Below, piece after piece: positions 25,113 to 33,635 of a stretch of DNA of 64,000 nucleotides (its first letter is position 1; the number at the start of each line of letters is the position of its first letter). Origin of the DNA: Tenacibaculum caenipelagi (lineage in GTDB: Bacteria > Bacteroidota > Bacteroidia > Flavobacteriales > Flavobacteriaceae); the NCBI RefSeq assembly GCF_004363005.1, contig NZ_SNYH01000001.1, positions 1-64,000 on the forward strand, in the 5' to 3' direction. The notes under the pieces were generated by a model. The model was not told where the DNA came from, searched no databases, and saw only the letters and a list, made by a program, of their open reading frames with translations. A program made the translations under genes and the position numbers.

Positions 25113-27380
25113 TTAGTCATTTTGCTTTTTAATTAAATTTAGAGCAGAACCTTCTTTATACCATTCAATTTGCCCTTCATTATAAGTATGGTTTGCAATA
25201 ATTGTGTTTTTTGAACCATCTGAATGAACCACTTCAATCGTTAATGGTTTCCCTGGAGCAAACTCATTTAAATCTAAGAAATTGAATGTATCGTCTTCTT
25301 GAATTAAATCGTAATCTGCTTCATTTGCAAACGTCAAACCTAACATTCCTTGCTTTTTCAAATTTGTTTCATGAATACGTGCAAACGATTTTACTAATAC
25401 AGCTGCCACTCCTAGATGGCGAGGCTCCATAGCTGCATGCTCACGTGAAGAACCTTCACCATAATTGTGATCTCCCACTACGATAGTTTTGATTCCTTTT
25501 GCTTTGTACTCACGCTGCACCTTAGGTACTGCATCATACTCACCCGTTAATTGATTTTTCACAAAATTTGTTTGCATGTTATAAGCATTCACTGCTCCAA
25601 TTAACATGTTATTCGAAATATTATCTAAGTGTCCGCGGTAACGTAACCAAGGTCCAGCCATAGAAATATGGTCGGTAGTACATTTACCATGTGCTTTTAT
25701 TAATAACTTCGCTCCATTAATTGTGTCACCAATTGGCTCAAACGGAGTTAATAATTCTAAACGCTCTGAATTAGGGTTTACAACTATTTCTACATGACTT
25801 CCGTCTTCTTCTGGTGCTAAATACCCATTATCCTTAACTTCAAAACCTTTAGGCGGTAATTCCCATCCTGTTGGTTCGTCTAATTTTACTTCTTCTCCAT
25901 TTTCATTGATTAGCGTATCGGTAATTGGATTAAAATCTAAACGTCCTGAAATAGCAATGGCTGCGGTTAATTCTGGTGAGGCAACAAACGCGTGTGTATT
26001 TGGATTACCGTCTGCTCTTTTAGCAAAATTACGGTTAAACGAGTGTACAATACTATTCTTTGGTGCATTTTTAGGGTCACTATATCTAGCCCATTGTCCA
26101 ATACATGGTCCACATGCATTGGTAAATATTTTAGCATCTAATTTTTCAAAAAGTTCTAAAATACCATCCCTTTCTGCTGTATAACGAACCTGTTCTGAAC
26201 CTGGATTAATTCCTAATTCAGACTTGATCTTTAATCCTTTATCAATTGCTTGTTGCGCAATAGAAGCCGCACGTGATAAGTCTTCATAAGAAGAGTTCGT
26301 ACAAGAACCTATTAACCCCCATTCTACTTGTAATGGCCAATCATTTGCTTGAGCTTTTTCTGTCATTTCTTTACCTACCGAAGTAGATAAATCAGGAGTA
26401 AAAGGTCCATTTAATAACGGTCCTAATTCTGATAAATTAATTTCAATAACCTGATCAAAATATTGCTCAGGGTTTGCATATACTTCGGGGTCTGCCGTTA
26501 AATATTCTTTAATCTCATTTGCTGCATCTGCTACATCGTTTCTATCGGTAGCGCGTAAATAACGCTCCATAGATTCATCATATCCAAAAGTAGAGGTGGT
26601 TGCTCCTATTTCAGCTCCCATGTTACAAATAGTTCCTTTACCTGTACATGACATTGCTGTTGCACCAGGACCAAAATATTCTACAATTGCTCCTGTTCCT
26701 CCTTTTACTGTAAGAATTTCAGCAACTTTTAAAATCACATCTTTTGGAGCTGTCCATCCTGATAATTTTCCTGTTAATTTGACACCAATTAACTTTGGAA
26801 ATTTTAATTCCCATGGCATACCTGCCATTACATCTACTGCATCAGCACCACCAACACCAATAGCTACCATTCCTAATCCACCTGCATTTACAGTATGAGA
26901 ATCGGTACCAATCATCATTCCTCCTGGAAAAGCGTAGTTTTCTAATACTACTTGGTGAATGATTCCTGCTCCTGGTTTCCAGAAACCAATACCATACTTA
27001 TTAGATACAGATTCTAAAAAATTAAAAACTTCACTACTAACATCATTTGCATGTTTTAAATCTGTAGCTGCTCCATCCTTAGCTTGAATTAAATGATCAC
27101 AATGCACAGTTGTTGGTACGGCTACCTTTGTTTTACCCGCTTGCATAAACTGTAACAACGCCATTTGTGCAGTTGCATCTTGACAAGCTATACGATCTGG
27201 GGCAAAATCAACATAATCTTTTCCTCTTTGAAAAGTTTTAGTAGGTGTACCATCCCAAAGGTGCGTGTATAAAATTTTCTCTGCTAATGTTAAAGGTTTG
27301 CCAGTAATTTTGCGAGCAGCATCTACTCTTTCTGCCACTTTACTGTATACCTCTTTTATCATATTAATATCAAAAGCCAT
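25113..27380 (-). CDS. acnA: Aconitate hydratase (mitochondrial/AcnA-like type)
   Basis: A 755-residue [4Fe-4S] aconitase interconverting citrate and isocitrate in the TCA cycle. The cluster cysteines are in [16 protein letters not shown] and [11 protein letters not shown]. Other marks are [29 protein letters not shown] and the swivelling C-terminal domain with [23 protein letters not shown]. The length (755) matches the mitochondrial-type family, shorter than E. coli AcnA (about 890). It follows acnB on the same strand with a terminator between them, so each probably has its own transcript. Confidence 0.94.
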   Translation of the reverse strand: MAFDINMIKEVYSKVAERVDAARKITGKPLTLAEKILYTHLWDGTPTKTFQRGKDYVDFAPDRIACQDATAQMALLQFMQAGKTKVAVPTTVHCDHLIQAKDGAATDLKHANDVSSEVFNFLESVSNKYGIGFWKPGAGIIHQVVLENYAFPGGMMIGTDSHTVNAGGLGMVAIGVGGADAVDVMAGMPWELKFPKLIGVKLTGKLSGWTAPKDVILKVAEILTVKGGTGAIVEYFGPGATAMSCTGKGTICNMGAEIGATTSTFGYDESMERYLRATDRNDVADAANEIKEYLTADPEVYANPEQYFDQVIEINLSELGPLLNGPFTPDLSTSVGKEMTEKAQANDWPLQVEWGLIGSCTNSSYEDLSRAASIAQQAIDKGLKIKSELGINPGSEQVRYTAERDGILELFEKLDAKIFTNACGPCIGQWARYSDPKNAPKNSIVHSFNRNFAKRADGNPNTHAFVASPELTAAIAISGRLDFNPITDTLINENGEEVKLDEPTGWELPPKGFEVKDNGYLAPEEDGSHVEIVVNPNSERLELLTPFEPIGDTINGAKLLIKAHGKCTTDHISMAGPWLRYRGHLDNISNNMLIGAVNAYNMQTNFVKNQLTGEYDAVPKVQREYKAKGIKTIVVGDHNYGEGSSREHAAMEPRHLGVAAVLVKSFARIHETNLKKQGMLGLTFANEADYDLIQEDDTFNFLDLNEFAPGKPLTIEVVHSDGSKNTIIANHTYNEGQIEWYKEGSALNLIKKQND

Positions 27381-27503
27381 ATGTATTATTTTTGTTTAAT
27401 GCACTAATTTACCAAAAAATAATAGCATAAAATATAGTTATTATATAATTATAATAAGTTTAAATAACTTTTTTCTATTGTTTAATTTTTTTAGTAAAAA
27501 AAT

Positions 27504-27532
27504 AAAGCCCGAGTTTTCACACGGGCTTTTAT
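27504..27532 (-). terminator. Rho-independent terminator of acnB
   Basis: Arms AAAGCCCG / CGGGCTTT around a 10-base loop, with flanking A/T tracts, 20 bp after the acnB stop. Confidence 0.8.
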
Positions 27533-27552
27533 ATTCTAGTAAATAATTTAAA

Positions 27553-30330
27553 TTAAATTACTAATTGCTTTTGAGATGGTTTAAACTTAGTTAATACAAT
27601 ACCATCAACAGCTTTTTCGTATTCTTCCATCGTAGGAGTTCTTCCTAAAATAGTAGATAATACTACAACTGGAGTAGATGACAATAAAGATTCTCCTTTT
27701 TTCTCTCCAGAATCTTTTACAACTCTTCCTTGGAATAATCGTGTCGAAGTAGCCATTACAGTATCTCCTGGTTCTGCTTTTTCTTGGTTACCCATACATA
27801 AGTTACAACCTGGACGCTCTAAATACAACATGTTTTCATACTTCGTACGTGCTGCCCCTTTTGGTGCATTATCATCAAATTCAAATCCTGAATATTTTTG
27901 TAATACTTCCCAGTCTCCTTCTACTTTTAACTCATCAACAATGTTGTATGTTGGTGGAGCTACTACTAACGGAGCATTGAATTCTACTTTACCTTGTTGC
28001 GCTTCAATATTTTTCAACATTTGAGCTAAGATTTTCATATCTCCTTTATGAACCATACAAGACCCCACGAAACCTAAATCTACTTTTTTAGTTCCTCCAT
28101 AGAATGATAATGGTCTAATAGTATCGTGTGTATAACGTTTAGAAACATCTTCGTTATTAACATCAGGGTCAGCAATCATTGGTTCAGCTATTTCATCTAA
28201 ATCGATAACAACCTCTGCATAATATTTAGCATCAGCATCTGGTTTTAACGCTGGTTTGATACCTGTTTTAACCTCTTGAATTCTAGTATTCGCTTTGTCA
28301 ACTAAACCTTTTAATACTTGCTTTTCATTATCCATTCCTTTATCAATCATGATTTGGATACGATCTCTAGCAATTTCTAATGATTCAATTAATGTTTCAT
28401 CTTCTGAAATACAAATAGAAGCTTTCGCTTTCATTTCTGCAGTCCAGTCAGTAAATGTAAATGCTTGGTCAGCAGTTAAAGTACCAATATGTACTTCAAT
28501 AACTCTTCCTTGGAAAACATTTTCTCCATCAAACTGTTTCAACATTTGCTGTTGAGTTGCATGCACTACATCACGGAAATCCATGAAACTTCTCATGTTT
28601 CCTTTAAAGGTTACTTTTACAGATTGTGGAATTGGCATAGTTGCTTCACCTGTTGCTAAAGCTAATGCTACAGTACCAGAATCTGCACCAAAAGCAACAC
28701 CTTTTGACATACGTGTGTGAGAATCTCCTCCAATAATAATATCCCAATCACTTACTGTAATATCATTTAATACTTTATGAATTACGTCAGTCATTGCAGG
28801 ATATTGTCCTTTTGGATCACGACCTGTGATTAAACCGAAATCGTTCATAAACTTCATTAATCTTGGAATGTTTGCTTTTGATTTATCATCCCATACTGAA
28901 GCTGTATGACAACCTGATTGATAAGCTCCGTCCACTATTGGAGAAATAACAGTCGCTGCCATCATTTCTAACTCTTGAGAAGTCATTAACCCTGTAGTAT
29001 CTTGAGAACCTACAATATTCACTTCTACACGTGCATCAGAACCTGCATGTAATGTTTTTCCTGGAGTTGTTCCTACCGCATTTTTGTTGAAGATTTTTTC
29101 AACAGCAGTCAATCCTTGACCTTCAATAGAAATTTCTTTAGAAGTAGCATATACTTGAGGAACTTCGATTCCTAATACCTTAGCCGCAAAGGTTTGCAAT
29201 TTTTTACCAAAAACAACTGCATAAGATCCTCCTGCTTTTATAAACTCCATTTTTTGTGGAGTTAATGCTGCTGAAATATCTTTTAACTCTTTATCTCCGT
29301 TATATAATTTCTTAGTTTTTGTATTAATAGTTAAAACAGTTCCAGTTTCAACAGAATATTCTTGCTTTAAAATAGGTTCTCCATCTTCATCTACAATCGT
29401 ATTACCATTAGCATCTTTTTGTTTCACCCAGTTTTTAAGATCGATACCAATACCACCTGTTACCCCAACTGTAGTTAAGAAAATTGGTGAAATTCCATTA
29501 GTCCCTGCAATTACTGGTGCAATATTGATAAATGGGACGTATGGACTAGACTCAATACCTGTCCATAAAGCAACATTATTTACACCTGACATTCTTGAAG
29601 ACCCTACTCCCATAGTTCCTTTTTCAGCGACTAACATCACACGTTTGTCTGGATGCTCTTCTTTCAATGCTAGCAACTCTTTTTGCATATCTTTATTATG
29701 CTCAAAAATAGACTGTCCATGTAGCTCACGATCAGATCTAGAGTGCGCATCAGCACCTGGAGATAATAAATCTGTAGAAATATCTCCTACTCCAGCAATA
29801 TAAGTAACTACATTAATTTCTTCTTCTATTTCTGGTAGCTTTGTAAAAAATTCTGCTTGTGCATAACTTTCTATAATTTCTTTTGCTATTACACTACCCG
29901 CTTTATAAGCTTTTTCTAAACGCTCAGTATCCGCTTCATATAAAAACACCTGTGTTTTCAATACTTTTGCTGCTTCTTCAGCTATAGCAGCATCGCTACC
30001 TAAAGCTAAATCAAGTAAAACTTCTATAGAAGCTCCTCCTTTCATATGCCCTAATTGTTCAAAAGCAAAAGCTGGTGAAATTTCTTCAACTACTGATTCA
30101 CCAAGAATAATTTCTTTTAAAAATTTTGCTTTTACCCCTGCAGCACTTGTTGTTCCCGGTAAGGTATTATAAATAAAAAACTTAAGAGAATCTTCTCTGT
30201 GGGGATTGTTTACATCTTTAATTTGTGAGATAATTTCACTCAACAATTCCGAACCATCAATAGGTTTAGGATTTAAACCTTGTTTTTTTCGTTCTTCAAT
30301 TTCTTTAATGTAATCTTCGTAAATGTTCAT
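27553..30330 (-). CDS. acnB: Bifunctional aconitate hydratase 2 / 2-methylisocitrate dehydratase
   Basis: A 925-residue AcnB-type aconitase. The domain order is that of AcnB, with a HEAT-like N-terminal domain (about 1-160), then the swivel domain, then the catalytic [4Fe-4S] core. Visible in the core are VKGDSHTRMS-like IIGGDSHTRMSKGVAFG, LGFVGSCMVHKGDM and the cluster motif PGCNLCMGNQ. AcnB normally runs the TCA cycle and can dehydrate 2-methylisocitrate; in E. coli its apo-form also binds mRNA. It has a long leader (about 117 nt if the proposed promoter is right) holding a perfect inverted repeat. Confidence 0.95.
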   Translation of the reverse strand: MNIYEDYIKEIEERKKQGLNPKPIDGSELLSEIISQIKDVNNPHREDSLKFFIYNTLPGTTSAAGVKAKFLKEIILGESVVEEISPAFAFEQLGHMKGGASIEVLLDLALGSDAAIAEEAAKVLKTQVFLYEADTERLEKAYKAGSVIAKEIIESYAQAEFFTKLPEIEEEINVVTYIAGVGDISTDLLSPGADAHSRSDRELHGQSIFEHNKDMQKELLALKEEHPDKRVMLVAEKGTMGVGSSRMSGVNNVALWTGIESSPYVPFINIAPVIAGTNGISPIFLTTVGVTGGIGIDLKNWVKQKDANGNTIVDEDGEPILKQEYSVETGTVLTINTKTKKLYNGDKELKDISAALTPQKMEFIKAGGSYAVVFGKKLQTFAAKVLGIEVPQVYATSKEISIEGQGLTAVEKIFNKNAVGTTPGKTLHAGSDARVEVNIVGSQDTTGLMTSQELEMMAATVISPIVDGAYQSGCHTASVWDDKSKANIPRLMKFMNDFGLITGRDPKGQYPAMTDVIHKVLNDITVSDWDIIIGGDSHTRMSKGVAFGADSGTVALALATGEATMPIPQSVKVTFKGNMRSFMDFRDVVHATQQQMLKQFDGENVFQGRVIEVHIGTLTADQAFTFTDWTAEMKAKASICISEDETLIESLEIARDRIQIMIDKGMDNEKQVLKGLVDKANTRIQEVKTGIKPALKPDADAKYYAEVVIDLDEIAEPMIADPDVNNEDVSKRYTHDTIRPLSFYGGTKKVDLGFVGSCMVHKGDMKILAQMLKNIEAQQGKVEFNAPLVVAPPTYNIVDELKVEGDWEVLQKYSGFEFDDNAPKGAARTKYENMLYLERPGCNLCMGNQEKAEPGDTVMATSTRLFQGRVVKDSGEKKGESLLSSTPVVVLSTILGRTPTMEEYEKAVDGIVLTKFKPSQKQLVI

Positions 30331-30371
30331 AAATAAAAAATCTTTTCAGCTTTAAGGCAGTTTTGTAAACA

Positions 30372-30389
30372 GCAATTATTTATAATTGC
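30372..30389. repeat. Perfect inverted repeat in the acnB leader
   Basis: GCAATTAT / ATAATTGC with a 2-base spacer, 42-59 bp upstream of the acnB start codon and inside the predicted 5' untranslated region. It could be an mRNA hairpin or operator. Confidence 0.5.
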
Positions 30390-30453
30390 TTTTCTTTTTC
30401 CCGCCTAAATAAAATTGTAACGGTTTTATTTGTAGGAATTGCACTTAAAAATG

Positions 30454-30486
30454 CAAATCTACTTGTGCAAAAAATACAATCTACAA
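30454..30486 (-). promoter_or_regulatory. Putative acnB promoter
   Basis: Minus strand TTG (30486-30484), 22-bp spacer, then TAGATTTG (30461-30454), an exact TAnnTTTG. It predicts a leader of about 115 nt. Confidence 0.4.
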
Positions 30487-30887
30487 CTAAACCAAATGAA
30501 GAAGTTTTAATTACTAACTTTTTGTAAGAATCTAAAGCTTTCTTAAATAGTTTACACAAATTTACACTTGCTTTACTTCTTTAAATTATATTGATAACTA
30601 CCATTAAGTATTAAGTAATTATTCTCTATCACAACTATGTAAAAACATAGGAATAATTATGCTATAGTTGTTAATTTTTGCAGAGCAAAACTACAATTTT
30701 AAAACGATATTAAAAAATAATCAATACATTATCAATATCACTGAATTTAATTCAAAAAAATATTTGAAATTTAATTTTAACTCAACAAAAAGGTTAAAAA
30801 AAGTTAAAATTTTAACAAATAAGCAAAATAGATTAGATTACTTATTTGTTAAATTGATTATAATTATTCTAAATAAGAAGTAAAAGA

Positions 30888-31194
30888 AAAAAGCAGACCC
30901 ATAAGCTGGATTCTGTCCCTCAAAAATGAGGTTCTTATCATTTATCTAGTTCCGAAATTACTTACGGAATCAATCTGCCTACCCCTTAGAATCGCGCGAG
31001 TAACGCTCAAGCTCTAATGTACATGGCATTGCACCGCATAGAGTTTACCTGGTTTCACTACAGCATTACCTGTACATACTTTCTGTTGCACTTGTCCTCG
31101 GTTTACACCGGACGGATGTTATCCGCTATGCTACTCTATGGTGTCCAGACTTTCCTACTTATATTAATATAAGTCGATAAGATAGGTCTGCTCT
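30888..31194 (-). ncRNA. rnpB: RNase P RNA (bacterial type A)
   Basis: The catalytic RNA of RNase P, which trims tRNA 5' ends. Read on the minus strand, the ends pair (GGTCTGCT at about 31185-31192 with AGCAGACC at 30892-30899, helix P1). The near-universal AGGAAAGTCTGGACACCAT segment is present at about 31138-31158, and the 3' part has the conserved AGATAAATGATAAGAACC and ACAGAATCCAGCTTATG. The T-rich TTTTTCTTTT directly after the 3' end acts as terminator. Ends are approximate to a few bases. Confidence 0.93.
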
Positions 31195-31229
31195 TATTTT
31201 ATTTTTACAAGGTTCATACCCTCATTCAT

Positions 31230-31259
31230 AAAAAAACCCACTCAAAAGAATTGAGTGGG
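31230..31259 (-). terminator. Second of two tandem terminators after dnaJ
   Basis: Arms CCCACTCAA / TTGAGTGGG around AAGAA, with a run of seven T on the minus strand after the stem. Confidence 0.75.
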
Positions 31260-31270
31260 AAAATTGCTAT

Positions 31271-31307
31271 GAAAAAGAAAAAGTGTCTAGAACGTCTCCT
31301 AGACACT
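31271..31307 (-). terminator. First of two tandem terminators after dnaJ
   Basis: Arms AGTGTCTAG / CTAGACACT (31282-31290 and 31299-31307), followed on the minus strand by TTTTTCTTTTTC. Together with the next hairpin it shields rnpB from dnaJ read-through. Confidence 0.75.
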
Positions 31308-31376
31308 ACAAATATATAAACGTTTTTTAATTAAAAAAAATTTTATTTAAAAAAAATTATCTTTTTTAAGTTTTAT

Positions 31377-32504
31377 TTAAGAAAACATGTCTTTAACTTT
31401 CTCAAAAAAGGATTTATCTGACTTCTGTGGGTTCGGGCTAAAGTTCTCGTCCTCTTGCATTTCCTCAAAAAAACTACGTTGTTCTTTCGATAATTCTTGA
31501 GGTGTCCATACATTAATATGAATTAAGAAATCTCCGTGCCCGTAACGCTCTATACTAGGCAAACCTTTTCCTTTTAATCGTAAAATCTTACCTGATTGTG
31601 TTCCAGCGTCTATCTTTATCTTTACTTTTCCTGTAACAGTTTCTATTTCTTTTGATGTTCCTAAGACAGCTTCAGAAAAATTAATGTACAAATCGTAATG
31701 AATATTACTTCCCTCTCTTTTAAGAGTTTCGTGAGGAACTTCTTCTATTAAGACTAATAAATCACCTGGAATTGAATTTTTACCAGGTGCTTCATTTCCT
31801 TTCCCTCCTACTTTTAATTGTACTCCTTCAGTAACCCCTTCTGGAATATTAATAGAAACGGTTTCTTCTTTTATCACCATTCCTTGCGCATCAGCTCCAC
31901 TAGGCTTTCTATCTAACATTTCTCCTGCTCCATGACAAGTACTACAAGTAGTAGCAGTTTGCATTCTACCTAAAATAGTATTGGTAACTCTCATTTGTTG
32001 CCCACTACCATTACAAGTTGAACACGTTTTATAAGTTACTCCTTCTGCTTGAACTTTTCTACGAACTTTTACCTTCTTCTCAACTCCTTTAGCTATTTCT
32101 TCTAAGGTAAGTTTTACACGAATACGTAAGTTACTTCCTTTAACTCGTGCTTGACGACGATGACCACCGCCTCCAAAGCCTCCAAAGCCGCCACCAAAAG
32201 CACCTCCGAAAATATCACCGAATTGGCTAAATATGTCATCCATATTCATACCGCCGCCACCAAAGCCTCCGTGACCACCTTCAAAAGCTGCATGTCCGTA
32301 CTGGTCGTAACGAGCTTTCTTATTCTCATCACTCAATACTTCATAAGCTTCAGCTGCTAGTTTGAATTTTTCTTCAGCATCTTTATCATCAGGATTCTTA
32401 TCTGGATGATATTTGATTGCCATTTTTCGGTATGCTTTCTTTATTTCAGCCTGTGATGCCGATTTAGATATACCTAATATTTCGTAATAATCTTGTTTTG
32501 CCAT
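31377..32504 (-). CDS. dnaJ: Chaperone DnaJ with a reduced zinc domain
   Basis: Hsp40 co-chaperone stimulating DnaK. From the preferred start ([13 protein letters not shown]; an ATG three codons earlier is possible) it has a J domain (about 1-70, with YHPDKNP) and a Gly/Phe-rich linker (about 75-120, GGFGGGG repeats). The zinc region follows, then C-terminal substrate-binding domains. The zinc region shows only two CxxCxGxG motifs (CSTCNGSG and CSTCHGAG) instead of the four of E. coli DnaJ, so only one zinc site can form. It is downstream of grpE (about 85 bp) in a heat-shock operon and followed by two tandem terminators. Confidence 0.95.
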   Translation of the reverse strand: MAKQDYYEILGISKSASQAEIKKAYRKMAIKYHPDKNPDDKDAEEKFKLAAEAYEVLSDENKKARYDQYGHAAFEGGHGGFGGGGMNMDDIFSQFGDIFGGAFGGGFGGFGGGGHRRQARVKGSNLRIRVKLTLEEIAKGVEKKVKVRRKVQAEGVTYKTCSTCNGSGQQMRVTNTILGRMQTATTCSTCHGAGEMLDRKPSGADAQGMVIKEETVSINIPEGVTEGVQLKVGGKGNEAPGKNSIPGDLLVLIEEVPHETLKREGSNIHYDLYINFSEAVLGTSKEIETVTGKVKIKIDAGTQSGKILRLKGKGLPSIERYGHGDFLIHINVWTPQELSKEQRSFFEEMQEDENFSPNPQKSDKSFFEKVKDMFS

Positions 32505-32590
32505 AATTTTCAATGTTCAATTATCAATAAACAGTTATCTCAACTATTTTTATTAAACAACAACCAATAATTGTATTAATGATAATTGTT

Positions 32591-33151
32591 TTACGCTTGC
32601 CCCATTACTACTTTAGGGTGACGAATTATTTTATCTCCTAACTTATACCCTTTTTCAACACAATCGATAATCTTTCCTTTTAAATCATCTGTCGGTGCTG
32701 GTATTTGTGTAATTGCATCGTGAATTTCTGCATCAAAATCATCACCAGGCTTCACTTCTATCTCTGTTAATCCTTTTTGAGTTAATGTACTTTTAAACTT
32801 ATTGTTAATAAGTTCCATACCTTTAAACAATTCAGTATCCTCAGACTTTTTAATTTCTGCCAAACCTCTGTCAAAATCATCCATAATTGGCAGTAAAGCT
32901 GTCATTAATTCTTGACTAGCAGTTTTAAAAAGTTCAATACGTTCTTTAGAAGTGCGCTTTTTATAGTTTTCAAACTCAGCAAATAAACGTAAATATTTAT
33001 CTTTTTCTGCTTGAATCAACTCTTCTGCTGTTGGTTCTTCTTTTGCCTCAACCTCTTTATTTTCTTGAGTTTCTTCTTGATTCTCTCCTAACTCGCCATT
33101 TTTAACAGCGTCATTAATTTCGTCTTCTTTTGTATATTGATCTTTACTCAT
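32591..33151 (-). CDS. grpE: Nucleotide exchange factor GrpE
   Basis: The DnaK nucleotide exchange factor (186 residues from the preferred start MSKDQYTKEDE; an upstream ATG five codons earlier is less likely). An acidic disordered N-terminus (to about 45) precedes a long coiled-coil helix (EELIQAEKDKYLRLFAEFENYKKRTSKERIELFKTASQEL). A four-helix and beta-wing domain ends in VEKGYKLGDKIIRHPKVVMGQA, the GrpE signature. It is the first gene of grpE-dnaJ, with a palindromic operator candidate upstream. Confidence 0.95.
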   Translation of the reverse strand: MSKDQYTKEDEINDAVKNGELGENQEETQENKEVEAKEEPTAEELIQAEKDKYLRLFAEFENYKKRTSKERIELFKTASQELMTALLPIMDDFDRGLAEIKKSEDTELFKGMELINNKFKSTLTQKGLTEIEVKPGDDFDAEIHDAITQIPAPTDDLKGKIIDCVEKGYKLGDKIIRHPKVVMGQA

Positions 33152-33188
33152 TGTAAATCGTTTCATGTATTTTACATCTTTTGACTAA

Positions 33189-33227
33189 CAATAATACTGC
33201 CAATAAAAAAATAGTGTCATAATGACA
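33189..33227 (-). promoter_or_regulatory. grpE-dnaJ promoter region with palindromic operator
   Basis: A perfect palindrome TGTCATAATGACA lies at 33215-33227. On the minus strand its last five bases (TGACA) sit 18 bp before TATTATTG (33196-33189), a near match to the -7 consensus. A repressor bound at the palindrome would cover the -33 region, which suggests heat-shock or stress control. This is not the CIRCE element. Confidence 0.45.
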
Positions 33228-33292
33228 TTGTACAATATCCCTCTTATTTAGGACACTTAAATTTAACATATAAAAGTATGCTTATATTTTTT

Positions 33293-33317
33293 TAAGATAT
33301 TTCAATACCATATCTTA
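33293..33317. repeat. Inverted repeat upstream of the GG-leader peptide gene
   Basis: TAAGATAT (33293-33300) and ATATCTTA (33310-33317) with a 9-bp spacer, centred about 59 bp before the start codon. It could be an operator or a leader hairpin. Confidence 0.45.
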
Positions 33318-33363
33318 GAAGAAATTTTTATTAATTAATTTAAAAACATTTAAGTCCCTCGTT

Positions 33364-33555
33364 ATGAAGAAAAATTTTTTAAACATTTCAGGAGTTTCTA
33401 TTCTTTCTAAAGAACAACAAAAAAGTTTAACTGGTGGTGCTATAGTTGACCTTAACAAATGTGGATGTGATTGTGCAGGTAGAGTCACAGGTCCTATATA
33501 TTGCCAACAATATTTTGCTTGTACACAAGAATATACTTGTAATGAAGAAATCTAA
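33364..33555 (+). CDS. Double-glycine-leader, cysteine-rich small peptide (bacteriocin/RiPP-precursor-like)
   Basis: A 63-residue peptide. Residues 1-25 form a leader of the flavobacterial bacteriocin type (MKKNFLNI...ILSKEQQKSLTGG), with the GG cleavage site at 24-25. The mature part (26-63) would be 38 residues with six cysteines (33, 35, 37, 47, 53 and 59): a CGCDC cluster, then three more evenly spaced. This fits export by a C39-peptidase ABC transporter. No transporter or modifying enzyme is nearby, so the gene is an orphan. Neighbours are grpE (divergent) and murA (convergent), and it has its own terminator. A signal or antimicrobial role is a guess. Confidence 0.75.
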   Translation: MKKNFLNISGVSILSKEQQKSLTGGAIVDLNKCGCDCAGRVTGPIYCQQYFACTQEYTCNEEI

Positions 33556-33580
33556 ATAATAATTTTCATTAATTATTAAA

Positions 33581-33611
33581 AAAAACAGCTACTTTGAAAG
33601 TAGCTGTTTTT
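33581..33611. terminator. Bidirectional terminator between the GG-leader peptide gene and murA
   Basis: Perfect 13-bp arms AAAAACAGCTACT / AGTAGCTGTTTTT around a 5-base loop. Confidence 0.85.
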
Positions 33612-33635
33612 GTTTGTTTTATAAAATTGATTGAT

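Larger units (their letters stand above)
30331..30890. other. AT-rich intergenic region between acnB and rnpB
   Basis: About 560 bp with no convincing protein gene; a 71-codon open frame at 30668-30883 is low-complexity Asn/Lys/Ile and not credible. It contains the acnB promoter and leader (to about 30450) and an inverted repeat at 30372-30389. A small hairpin around CTATG-TAAAAA-CATAG near 30635-30650 and partly repeated CTATAGTTGTT-like pieces are also present, with no known function. Confidence 0.5.

Noticed and set aside
25113..30330. Tandem duplication producing the two aconitases
   Set aside because: The two proteins have different domain order and length (AcnB versus mitochondrial-type), so they are ancient distinct families, not a local duplication.
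30668..30883. 71-codon open frame between acnB and rnpB
   Set aside because: Composition is almost only Asn, Lys, Ile and Leu as expected from AT-rich noncoding DNA; no recognisable motif.
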